Below are positions 1-7,917 of a DNA stretch of 64,000 bases, piece by piece. Each line of letters begins with the position of its first letter. The first letter of the stretch is position 1. Both the position numbers and the translations under genes were made by a program. Under the pieces are notes generated by a model that was not told the origin of the DNA, did no database searches, and was given only the letters and a program-made list of their open reading frames with translations. The stretch comes from Atlantibacter subterraneus (lineage in GTDB: Bacteria; Pseudomonadota; Gammaproteobacteria; Enterobacterales; Enterobacteriaceae): NCBI RefSeq assembly GCF_027853245.1, contig NZ_JAPTZM010000002.1; one strand, 5' to 3'.

Positions 1-1807
1 TTATCAGAAAGTTAAAAACACCTCCTTCGCACCCGGCAACGTGTCGATTAAATGGTTTGAAGACGGCACCCTGAATTTAGCGGCGAACTGCCTTGACCGT
101 CATCTTGCGGAAAACGGCGATCGCACCGCGATTATCTGGGAAGGCGATGACGCCACCCAGAGCAAAAACATCACTTACCGCGAACTGCATCGCGACGTTT
201 GTCGCTTCGCGAACACCCTTGTCGACCTGGGCATTAAGAAAGGCGATGTGGTAGCTATCTATATGCCGATGGTGCCGGAAGCCGCAGTGGCAATGCTGGC
301 CTGCGCGCGCATTGGCGCGGTGCACTCGGTGATTTTCGGCGGTTTCTCCCCGGAAGCAGTAGCCGGACGTATTATCGATTCCAGCTCACGTCTGGTGATC
401 ACCGCCGATGAAGGCATTCGCGCGGGCCGCACTATCCCTCTGAAGAAAAATGTTGATGACGCGCTGAAAAATCCTGGCGTGAAAACCATTGAGCACGTGA
501 TTGTACTCAAGCGTACTGGCGCAAATATCGACTGGTCTGAAGGCCGCGACCTGTGGTGGAACGAGCTGGTTGAAAAAGCCAGCGCCCACCACCAGCCGGT
601 AGAAGTGAACGCGGAAGATCCGCTGTTTATCCTTTATACCTCCGGCTCAACCGGTAAACCTAAAGGTGTATTGCACACCACCGGCGGTTACCTGGTGTAC
701 GCCGCCACCACCTTTAAATACGTGTTCGACTATAAGCCAGGCGACATTTACTGGTGTACGGCGGACGTGGGTTGGGTTACCGGTCACAGTTACCTGCTGT
801 ATGGCCCGCTGGCCTGCGGCGCGACCACGCTGATGTTTGAAGGCGTGCCGAACTGGCCCGCGCCGAACCGCATGGCACAGGTGGTCGATAAGCATAAAGT
901 CAATATTCTCTACACCGCGCCGACGGCGATCCGCGCCCTGATGGCGGAAGGCGATAAAGCAATTGAAGGCACCGATCGCTCCTCACTGCGCATTCTGGGT
1001 TCGGTTGGCGAGCCGATTAACCCGGAAGCCTGGGAGTGGTACTGGAAGAAAATCGGTAACGAGAAATGCCCGGTGGTAGACACCTGGTGGCAGACCGAAA
1101 CCGGCGGCTTCATGATCACCCCGCTGCCTGGCGCGACCGAGCTGAAAGCCGGTTCGGCGACTCGCCCATTCTTTGGCGTGCAACCGGCGCTGGTGGATAA
1201 CGAAGGCCAGCCGCTGACGGGCGCAACCGAAGGCAACCTGGTGATCACCGATTCCTGGCCGGGCCAGGCGCGTACCCTGTTTGGCGATCACGAGCGCTTC
1301 GAGCAGACCTATTTCTCGACCTTCAAAAATATGTACTTCAGCGGCGACGGCGCGCGTCGTGATGAGGACGGCTACTACTGGATCACCGGTCGCGTGGATG
1401 ATGTGCTGAACGTATCCGGTCACCGCCTGGGCACCGCAGAGATCGAGTCGGCACTGGTGTCGCATCCGAAAATCGCCGAGGCCGCCGTAGTGGGCATTCC
1501 GCACAACATTAAAGGCCAGGCGATTTACGCTTACGTGACGCTGAATCACGGCGAAGAACCCACCGCGCAGTTGTATACCGAAGTGCGCAACTGGGTGCGT
1601 AAAGAGATTGGCCCGCTGGCGACGCCGGATATCCTGCACTGGACCGACTCGCTGCCGAAAACCCGCTCCGGCAAAATCATGCGCCGCATTCTGCGTAAGA
1701 TCGCCGCGGGCGATACCAGTAACTTCGGCGATACCTCGACCCTCGCCGATCCGGGTGTGGTGGAAAAACTGCTCGAAGAGAAGCAGTCCATCACCATGCC
1801 GTCATAA
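1..1807 (+). CDS. acs: Acetyl-CoA synthetase, 5' end outside the window
   Basis: Converts acetate, ATP and CoA to acetyl-CoA by way of acetyl-AMP, so that the cell can use low concentrations of acetate. The reading frame is open from base 2. Compared with the 652-residue E. coli protein about the first 50 residues lie off the left edge. The ANL-superfamily phosphate-binding loop YTSGSTGKPKG is present, as are the WWQTETGG substrate/AMP-binding motif, the hinge region after GDGARRDEDGYYWITGR, and the C-terminal PKTRSGKIMRR motif with the lysine that the Pat/CobB system acetylates in other enterics. The gene is followed by yjcH and actP in the usual acs-yjcH-actP order. The promoter is not visible here. 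Identity is certain; only the N-terminus is missing. Confidence 0.98.
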   Translation, partial: YQKVKNTSFAPGNVSIKWFEDGTLNLAANCLDRHLAENGDRTAIIWEGDDATQSKNITYRELHRDVCRFANTLVDLGIKKGDVVAIYMPMVPEAAVAMLACARIGAVHSVIFGGFSPEAVAGRIIDSSSRLVITADEGIRAGRTIPLKKNVDDALKNPGVKTIEHVIVLKRTGANIDWSEGRDLWWNELVEKASAHHQPVEVNAEDPLFILYTSGSTGKPKGVLHTTGGYLVYAATTFKYVFDYKPGDIYWCTADVGWVTGHSYLLYGPLACGATTLMFEGVPNWPAPNRMAQVVDKHKVNILYTAPTAIRALMAEGDKAIEGTDRSSLRILGSVGEPINPEAWEWYWKKIGNEKCPVVDTWWQTETGGFMITPLPGATELKAGSATRPFFGVQPALVDNEGQPLTGATEGNLVITDSWPGQARTLFGDHERFEQTYFSTFKNMYFSGDGARRDEDGYYWITGRVDDVLNVSGHRLGTAEIESALVSHPKIAEAAVVGIPHNIKGQAIYAYVTLNHGEEPTAQLYTEVRNWVRKEIGPLATPDILHWTDSLPKTRSGKIMRRILRKIAAGDTSNFGDTSTLADPGVVEKLLEEKQSITMPS

Positions 1808-1821
1808 CGTCTCACCATAAA

Positions 1822-1845
1822 CCCTCTCCCCGGCCGGGGAGAGGG
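1822..1845. repeat. 24-bp perfect palindrome between acs and yjcH
   Basis: Two 12-base arms, CCCTCTCCCCGG and its exact complement, meet without a loop. It lies 15 bases after the acs stop codon. A GC-rich stem here could protect the acs end of the transcript or dampen read-through into yjcH-actP. There is no U-run, so it is not a clear intrinsic terminator. The composition resembles the GC-rich REP-like intergenic elements of Enterobacter and Klebsiella, but I cannot confirm copies elsewhere. Confidence 0.6.
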
Positions 1846-1946
1846 AAACCATAACAACCTGTACCCTACCCCTCCCAAGGATTTCACGTTGCGGCCAGCA
1901 CGCTGTGGCGCGAAAAACGCGGGGGAACACCTCTGGAGACTCTGTG

Positions 1947-2261
1947 ATGAATGAACCAATTTATCAACGGATAGAAGGTAATGCGCATTTCAGGGAGTTA
2001 GTTGAAAAACGGCAACGGTTTGCCACCATTCTGTCCCTTATCGTGCTGGTGATTTACGTGAGCTTTATTCTGCTCATCGCCTTTGCGCCCGGCTGGCTGG
2101 GTACGCCGTTGCATCCGGGCACCAGCGTCACGCGCGGGATCCCTATCGGCGTAGGCGTCATCCTGATCTCTTTCTTTTTGACGGGTGTGTATGTCTGGCG
2201 GGCAAACAGTGAATTTGACCGTCTTAATAAAGCCGTGATGCACGAGGTGAAGGCATTATGA
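1947..2261 (+). CDS. yjcH: DUF485 inner-membrane protein YjcH
   Basis: Small inner-membrane protein of 104 residues, the same length as E. coli YjcH, encoded between acs and actP. Two hydrophobic segments are visible (about residues 24-46 and 64-84). It is of the DUF485 family, which nearly always accompanies an ActP-type acetate/solute symporter and probably helps it assemble or work; its molecular role is not established. The start chosen is the ATG that gives MNEPIYQRIEGNAHF, preceded by CTGGAGA; the upstream in-frame ATG lacks family similarity. The stop codon overlaps the actP start (ATGA), so the two are translationally coupled. Confidence 0.93.
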   Translation: MNEPIYQRIEGNAHFRELVEKRQRFATILSLIVLVIYVSFILLIAFAPGWLGTPLHPGTSVTRGIPIGVGVILISFFLTGVYVWRANSEFDRLNKAVMHEVKAL

Positions 2262-3916
2262 AACGTTTTCATTCATTGATGGGGATGGCGCTGCTGGGGT
2301 TATCCACCAGCACACTGGCCGCCGATGCGCTAACCGGCGATGTTCAACGCCAGCCGACCAACTGGCAGGCGATTATCATGTTTATCGTGTTCGTGGCCTT
2401 TACGTTAGGGATCACCTACTGGGCCTCGAAACGTACCCGCACCCGTAGCGATTATTACACGGCGGGCGGCAACATCACCGGTTTCCAGAACGGCCTGGCG
2501 ATTGCTGGCGACTATATGTCGGCGGCGTCGTTTCTCGGGATTTCGGCGCTGGTGTTTACCTCCGGCTACGACGGGCTGATCTACTCGCTGGGCTTCCTGG
2601 TGGGCTGGCCGATTATCCTGTTCCTGATTGCGGAACGCCTGCGTAACCTCGGTAAATACACCTTTGCCGACGTGGCTTCTTATCGTCTGAAGCAGGGGCC
2701 GATCCGCGTGCTGTCGGCATGCGGTTCGCTGGTGGTGGTGGCGCTGTATCTGATCGCCCAGATGGTGGGCGCAGGCAAGCTGATCGAACTGCTGTTCGGC
2801 CTGAACTACCACATCGCGGTGGTGCTGGTCGGCGTGCTGATGGTGATGTACGTGCTGTTTGGCGGCATGCTCGCTACCACGTGGGTGCAGATCATCAAAG
2901 CGGTACTGCTGCTGTTCGGCGCAAGTTTTATGGCCTTTATGGTGATGAAACACGTCGGCTTTAGCTTCAATAATCTGTTCAGCGAAGCCATGGCGGTGCA
3001 TCCGAAAGGCGCAGCGATCATGAGCCCGGGCGGGCTGGTGAAAGACCCGATTTCCGCGCTGTCGCTGGGGCTGGGGCTGATGTTTGGTACCGCAGGTCTG
3101 CCGCATATCCTGATGCGCTTCTTCACCGTGAGCGACGCCCGCGAAGCGCGTAAGAGCGTGTTCTACGCCACCGGCTTTATGGGTTACTTCTACATCCTGA
3201 CCTTTATTATCGGCTTCGGCGCAATCATGTTAGTGGGTGCCAACCCGGTATTTAAAGACGCCACCGGCGCGCTGATCGGCGGCAACAACATGGCGGCGGT
3301 CCATCTGGCGAACGCCGTAGGCGGCAACCTGTTCCTCGGCTTTATCTCGGCGGTGGCCTTCGCCACGATTCTGGCGGTGGTCGCCGGGCTGACGCTGGCG
3401 GGCGCATCGGCGGTATCGCACGATCTGTACGCCAACGTGTTCCGTAAAGGCGCGACCGAGCGCGATGAACTGCGGGTCTCCAAAATCACGGTGCTGGTAC
3501 TGGGCGTGATCGCTATCCTGCTGGGCATCCTGTTCGAGAAACAGAACATCGCCTTCATGGTGGGCCTGGCGTTCTCCATCGCGGCGAGCTGTAACTTCCC
3601 GATCATTCTGCTGTCGATGTACTGGTCGAAACTGACCACGCGCGGCGCGATGATTGGCGGCTGGCTGGGCCTGCTGACGGCGGTGATCCTGATGATCCTC
3701 GGCCCGACCATTTGGGTACAGGTTCTCGGCCACGCCGCACCGGTGTTCCCGTATGAATACCCGGCGCTGTTCTCGATTCTGGTGGCGTTTGTCGGGATTT
3801 GGGTATTCTCGATTACCGATAACAGCGCAGAGGGCAATCTGGAACGCGAAAAATTCCGCGCCCAGTTTATCCGCTCGCAAACCGGTATTGGTATCGAGCA
3901 GGGGCGTGCGCATTGA
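2258..3916 (+). CDS. actP: Acetate/glycolate:cation symporter ActP
   Basis: Sodium:solute symporter family (SSS) permease that imports acetate and other short carboxylates such as glycolate. It has 552 residues (E. coli 549). A cleavable-type hydrophobic leader ending near LAADA is followed by many membrane segments. The SSS signature region around DYYTAGGNITGFQNGLAIAG and GISALVFTSGYDG is intact. It starts inside the yjcH stop codon and therefore belongs to the acs-yjcH-actP operon, which couples uptake to activation of acetate. A GNRA-type hairpin follows the stop. Confidence 0.97.
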   Translation: MKRFHSLMGMALLGLSTSTLAADALTGDVQRQPTNWQAIIMFIVFVAFTLGITYWASKRTRTRSDYYTAGGNITGFQNGLAIAGDYMSAASFLGISALVFTSGYDGLIYSLGFLVGWPIILFLIAERLRNLGKYTFADVASYRLKQGPIRVLSACGSLVVVALYLIAQMVGAGKLIELLFGLNYHIAVVLVGVLMVMYVLFGGMLATTWVQIIKAVLLLFGASFMAFMVMKHVGFSFNNLFSEAMAVHPKGAAIMSPGGLVKDPISALSLGLGLMFGTAGLPHILMRFFTVSDAREARKSVFYATGFMGYFYILTFIIGFGAIMLVGANPVFKDATGALIGGNNMAAVHLANAVGGNLFLGFISAVAFATILAVVAGLTLAGASAVSHDLYANVFRKGATERDELRVSKITVLVLGVIAILLGILFEKQNIAFMVGLAFSIAASCNFPIILLSMYWSKLTTRGAMIGGWLGLLTAVILMILGPTIWVQVLGHAAPVFPYEYPALFSILVAFVGIWVFSITDNSAEGNLEREKFRAQFIRSQTGIGIEQGRAH

Positions 3917-3942
3917 TATTGCGCACCTGGTAACCGAAGCAA

Positions 3943-3960
3943 GGGAGCCGCAAGGCTCCC
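3943..3960 (+). terminator. Probable terminator of acs-yjcH-actP
   Basis: GGGAGCC-GCAA-GGCTCCC, a 7-bp GC-rich stem with a GCAA tetraloop, 26 bases after actP. The following TTCATCGTT is only weakly U-rich, so termination may be incomplete. Confidence 0.65.
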
Positions 3961-4222
3961 TTCATCGTTACAGGCCGCAAAAAGGAACATAATTCATTTG
4001 TGATTCGCATCAAATTAAGAAAATCCTTCTCAAACCCTCCCTGAACAGAGAAAGATATTATTCGATACAGGATATTATCCGAATCAGTTTGCAAAGTTTT
4101 TCTCTGACGCCGCGCGTATTATTTCCTCATTCTAATGACTCGCCTGCAAATTACGTATCGCATATCGCCTCGATGCGACACGAACAATAAAAAACCCTAC
4201 TTATCTGGTAAGCGAGTTCTCT
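3961..4222 (+). promoter_or_regulatory. Upstream region of dlsT-cyuA with a CRP-like site
   Basis: AT-rich spacer with no gene, ahead of the serine/cysteine operon. TGTGATTCGCATCAAA at 3999-4014 matches the CRP consensus TGTGA-N6-TCACA at nine of ten fixed positions, which suggests catabolite control. I could not place a single convincing -10/-35 pair. The translation start of dlsT is preceded by the weak site AAGCGAG. Confidence 0.5.
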
Positions 4223-5554
4223 ATGGAAACGGCAACGAATAACAGCGTAATACGCGGAGTCACGAGTCCAGCGGCTCGGGCTGGAATGACCGAAAGTGAA
4301 TGGAAAGCAGCCATAAAATTCGACAGCACGGACACCGGCTGGGTCATTATGAGCATCGGCATGGCTATTGGCGCTGGCATTGTTTTTCTTCCGGTTCAGG
4401 TGGGATTAATGGGCCTGTGGGTCTTTTTACTCTCTTCCGTTATTGGCTATCCGGCCATGTACTTATTTCAGCGGCTGTTTATTAACACCCTTGCTGAATC
4501 CCCGGAATGCAAAGACTACCCCAGCGTTATCAGCGGATATCTGGGTAAAAACTGGGGGATATTATTAGGTGCGCTTTATTTTGTGATGCTGGTGATTTGG
4601 ATGTTCGTTTATTCCACGGCAATCACCAATGACAGCGCCTCTTATCTGCATACCTTTGGCGTCACCGAAGGGCTGATGTCGGACAACCCGTTTTATGGAC
4701 TGGTGCTGATTTGTATTCTGGTCGCCATTTCATCGCGCGGTGAGAAGCTGTTGTTTAAGATTTCTACCGGCATGGTATTAACTAAGCTGCTGGTGGTGGC
4801 TGCACTGGGTATTTCTATGGTCGGCATGTGGCATTTATATAATATCGGCGCGTTACCGCCGGTCGCGCTGCTGATTAAAAATGCGATTATTACGCTCCCC
4901 TTTACGCTGACCTCGATTCTGTTTATTCAAACGTTAAGCCCGATGGTGATTTCCTATCGGTCACGCGAAAAGTCCATTGAGGTTGCGCGCCATAAAGCGC
5001 TGCGCGCGATGAATATCGCGTTTGGTATTCTGTTTGTCACCGTCTTTTTCTATGCCGTTTCATTCACTCTGGCGATGGGCCATGACGAAGCGGTAAAAGC
5101 CTATGAGCAAAATATTTCCGCGCTGGCGATTGCTGCCCAATTTATTAGTGGCGCAGGCGCAGGCTGGGTCAAAGGGGTCAGCGTGATCCTGAATATTTTC
5201 GCGGTAATGACGGCTTTCTTTGGTGTCTACCTGGGTTTTCGCGAAGCGACCCAGGGGATTGTGATGAATATTCTGCGTCGCAAAATGCCTGCTGAACGCA
5301 TCAATGAAGATTTAGTGCAACGCGGCATTATGCTGTTCGCCATTTTACTGGCATGGAGCGCAATTGTACTCAATGCGCCGGTGTTGAGCTTCACCTCTAT
5401 CTGCAGCCCTATCTTCGGGATGGTGGGATGCCTGATCCCGGCCTGGCTGGTCTACAAAGTTCCCGCCCTGCATAAATATAAGGGGATATCGTTATATCTC
5501 ATTATTGTCACCGGGCTGCTGCTTTGCGTTTCTCCGTTCCTGGCTTTCTCCTGA
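4223..5554 (+). CDS. dlsT: Serine/cysteine transporter, DlsT/CyuP (YhaO) family
   Basis: HAAAP/SdaC-family amino acid:proton symporter of 443 residues, matching E. coli YhaO (DlsT, also called CyuP) along its whole length; that protein imports D/L-serine and cysteine. The conserved stretch FDSTDTGWVIMSIGMAIGAG at residues 34-53 opens the first of about eleven membrane helices. In E. coli the gene pairs with cyuA at the yhaO-yhaM locus, far from acs. Here the same pair sits between actP and yjcE and is followed by a LysR gene, so the locus differs in place and perhaps in control. cyuA starts 25 bases downstream and is clearly in the same operon. Exact substrate preference is inferred from the homologue. 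Confidence 0.9.
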   Translation: METATNNSVIRGVTSPAARAGMTESEWKAAIKFDSTDTGWVIMSIGMAIGAGIVFLPVQVGLMGLWVFLLSSVIGYPAMYLFQRLFINTLAESPECKDYPSVISGYLGKNWGILLGALYFVMLVIWMFVYSTAITNDSASYLHTFGVTEGLMSDNPFYGLVLICILVAISSRGEKLLFKISTGMVLTKLLVVAALGISMVGMWHLYNIGALPPVALLIKNAIITLPFTLTSILFIQTLSPMVISYRSREKSIEVARHKALRAMNIAFGILFVTVFFYAVSFTLAMGHDEAVKAYEQNISALAIAAQFISGAGAGWVKGVSVILNIFAVMTAFFGVYLGFREATQGIVMNILRRKMPAERINEDLVQRGIMLFAILLAWSAIVLNAPVLSFTSICSPIFGMVGCLIPAWLVYKVPALHKYKGISLYLIIVTGLLLCVSPFLAFS

Positions 5555-5579
5555 TCGCGTGTAATTTAAGGTTGTTGTT

Positions 5580-6890
5580 ATGTCTGAAATTTTATTAAAC
5601 CCGTTATGGCAGCGTTTTATCGAGGTTGTGCAGGAAGAAGTTAAGCCCGCACTGGGTTGTACGGAGCCGATCTCGCTGGCCCTGGCGGCAGCGGTCGCGG
5701 CGGCCAGGCTCGACGGGAAAGTTGAGCGCATTGAGGCGTGGGTTTCACCTAACCTGATGAAAAACGGTATGGGCGTCACGGTTCCCGGCACCGGCATGGT
5801 TGGGCTACCCATTGCGGCGGCGCTCGGGGCGTTGGGCGGTGACGGCAAGGCAGGGCTTGAAGTACTTAAAGGCGCGTCTGCCGGGGCAATTGACGCAGCA
5901 AAAGCCATGTTGAACGCCGGTAACGTCGCCGTGAAGTTGCAGGAGCCGTGTCACGACATTCTCTTTGCGCGCGCTAAAGTCTACAGCGCAGACGCGTGGG
6001 CCTGCGTGACGATTGTCGGCGGGCATACCAACATTGTGCGCATCGAAACCCATCAGGGCGTGGCGTTTTCTCAGAACACGCAGGTGCAGGACGACGATCG
6101 GGCGTCCGTGCTGGCGGTGCTGTCCACGACATCGCTGAAAGAGATACTGGCGTTTGTGAACCATGCGCCCTTCGAATCGATACGTTTTATTCTTGATGCG
6201 GCAAGGTTGAACGGTGCGTTATCCCAGGAAGGATTACGCAGCGCCTGGGGATTACACATCGGCGCAACGCTGAAAAAACAGTGCGCGCGCGGCCTGCTTT
6301 CTGACGATCTTTTGACGGCGATTCTGATCCGTACCAGCGCGGCTTCCGATGCCCGCATGGGCGGCGCAACTTTACCCGCGATGAGTAACTCCGGTTCGGG
6401 CAATCAGGGCATTACCGCTACCGTTCCCGTCATGGTGGTGGCCGAATATTTTGGCGCGGATGACGAGCGTTTAGCGCGTGCGCTGATGCTCTCCCATCTC
6501 AGCGCCATTTATATTCACTATCAGTTGCCTCGCTTATCGGCGTTATGCGCCGCCACCACCGCGGCAATGGGCGCAGCGGCAGGCATGGCATGGCTGGCGG
6601 AGGGGAGCTATGACACCATCGCCATGGCGATCGGCAGCATGATTGGTGATGTCAGCGGAATGATTTGCGATGGTGCCTCCAACAGCTGTGCGATGAAGGT
6701 CTCCACCAGCGCCGCCGCTGCATGGAAAGCGGTACTGATGGCGCTGGACGGTACGGCGGTCACGGGCAACGAAGGCATTGTGGCGCAGGACGTTGAGCAA
6801 TCCATCTCAAATCTGTGTGCGCTGGCCTGTCATTCCATGCAGCAAACCGACAAGCAGATTATTGAAATCATGGCGCATAAAGCGCATTAA
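5580..6890 (+). CDS. cyuA: L-cysteine desulfidase, CyuA (YhaM, UPF0597) family
   Basis: 436-residue cytoplasmic enzyme closely matching E. coli CyuA (YhaM), an iron-sulfur L-cysteine desulfidase that converts cysteine to pyruvate, ammonia and sulfide; the fold is related to L-serine dehydratase alpha. Candidate cluster-binding cysteines are present in the N-terminal GCTEP motif (about residue 27) and in the C-terminal GMICDGASNSCAMK motif. GGATLPAMSNSGSGNQG, the family hallmark, is intact at about residues 260-276. Translation is probably coupled to the upstream transporter. It gives a route from imported cysteine or serine to pyruvate. A strong terminator follows. Confidence 0.9.
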   Translation: MSEILLNPLWQRFIEVVQEEVKPALGCTEPISLALAAAVAAARLDGKVERIEAWVSPNLMKNGMGVTVPGTGMVGLPIAAALGALGGDGKAGLEVLKGASAGAIDAAKAMLNAGNVAVKLQEPCHDILFARAKVYSADAWACVTIVGGHTNIVRIETHQGVAFSQNTQVQDDDRASVLAVLSTTSLKEILAFVNHAPFESIRFILDAARLNGALSQEGLRSAWGLHIGATLKKQCARGLLSDDLLTAILIRTSAASDARMGGATLPAMSNSGSGNQGITATVPVMVVAEYFGADDERLARALMLSHLSAIYIHYQLPRLSALCAATTAAMGAAAGMAWLAEGSYDTIAMAIGSMIGDVSGMICDGASNSCAMKVSTSAAAAWKAVLMALDGTAVTGNEGIVAQDVEQSISNLCALACHSMQQTDKQIIEIMAHKAH

Positions 6891-6898
6891 CCCCGGCA

Positions 6899-6926
6899 AG
6901 CCCCGCTGTCAACGGCGGGGCTTTTT
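6899..6926 (+). terminator. Intrinsic terminator after cyuA
   Basis: AGCCCCGC / GCGGGGCT stem of 8 bp with an 8-base loop, followed by five T residues. It separates the dlsT-cyuA operon from the LysR gene, which therefore needs its own promoter in the next 95 bases. Confidence 0.85.
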
Positions 6927-7020
6927 CATTGCCCTCATGCGCCAGCGCTTGATACCCCTCCCATTCACGCGTTGATAAATAGCGTAAACTTAAGAAAAAT
7001 CCCTAAAGGCCCGATCTTCT

Positions 7021-7914
7021 ATGGATATCAAAACGCTGCGTTATTTTGTTGAAGTGGTGAGACAGCAAAGTTTTACCCGCGCGGCGCAGAATCTGTATGT
7101 TACCCAGCCAACCATCAGCAAAATGCTGCGCAATCTGGAAGATGAGCTTAGCTGCACGCTGCTGATCCGTGATGGCCGCAAGCTGCTGCTGACCGATACC
7201 GGTAAAGTGGTTTATGAACGAGGGATCGCCATTCTCGCGGAATTTCGCCAGCTGGAGGCCGAGCTTAGCGATATCCATCACCTCGATAAAGGTACGCTGC
7301 GCCTGGGTATTCCGCCCATGGTGGGTATGCTGATGGCGGGGCCAATCGGCTTGTATCGCCAGCGCTATCCCGGCGTGGAGCTGAAGATTTCCGAGTTCGG
7401 CAGTCTGACCGTTCAGCAGGCAGTGATGAACGGCGAACTGGATTTAGCCATGACTGCCCTGCCAGTTGAAGAAGAGCATCATTTCGCTACCCTGCCGCTG
7501 TTCAGCCATCCGCTGTGCGTGCTGGCTCCCCGCTCCGGTGAGTGGGTAAAGCGCGATTTTGTCGAGCCAAAAGCGCTGTCCGGCCATCCGCTGTTGATTT
7601 ACAACGAAGACTTCTCGCTCAGCCGCCAGCTTATGCAGCTGTTCGCCACGCTCGGCATGAATCCACATATCGCGGTACGCAGCGGGCAGTGGGATTTTTT
7701 GGCGGCGATGGTGCAGGCGGGCGTGGGGATTGCGATTTTACCGGAGCCGATCTGCCGCAAGCTGGACAGCACCCTCCTCACCTGGATGCCGCTGCGCAGC
7801 CCATTGCGCTGGGAGTTGGGGATGATTTGGCGTGAAGGGGTGTATCTTTCCCACAGCGCTCAGGCCTGGCTGCACTGCTGCAAAGAGTACTGGCCAGCCG
7901 CCGCTGGCCAGTAA
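7021..7914 (+). CDS. LysR-family transcriptional regulator
   Basis: 297 residues, the normal LysR length. The N-terminal winged helix-turn-helix (about 1-60) starts MDIKTLRYFVEVVRQQSFTRAA and contains the recognition helix around TQPTISKMLRNLE. The rest is a periplasmic-binding-protein-like effector domain (about 90-290). I do not recognise an E. coli orthologue at this place. It resembles CidR/YwbI-type LysR proteins in the HTH, which is not enough to name a ligand. It lies just downstream of cyuA on the same strand, behind a terminator, and its stop is 3 bases from the convergent yjcE stop. Its neighbourhood suggests, but does not show, that it controls dlsT-cyuA; E. coli uses the Lrp-type CyuR for that job. 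Confidence 0.85.
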   Translation: MDIKTLRYFVEVVRQQSFTRAAQNLYVTQPTISKMLRNLEDELSCTLLIRDGRKLLLTDTGKVVYERGIAILAEFRQLEAELSDIHHLDKGTLRLGIPPMVGMLMAGPIGLYRQRYPGVELKISEFGSLTVQQAVMNGELDLAMTALPVEEEHHFATLPLFSHPLCVLAPRSGEWVKRDFVEPKALSGHPLLIYNEDFSLSRQLMQLFATLGMNPHIAVRSGQWDFLAAMVQAGVGIAILPEPICRKLDSTLLTWMPLRSPLRWELGMIWREGVYLSHSAQAWLHCCKEYWPAAAGQ

Positions 7915-7917
7915 GGT

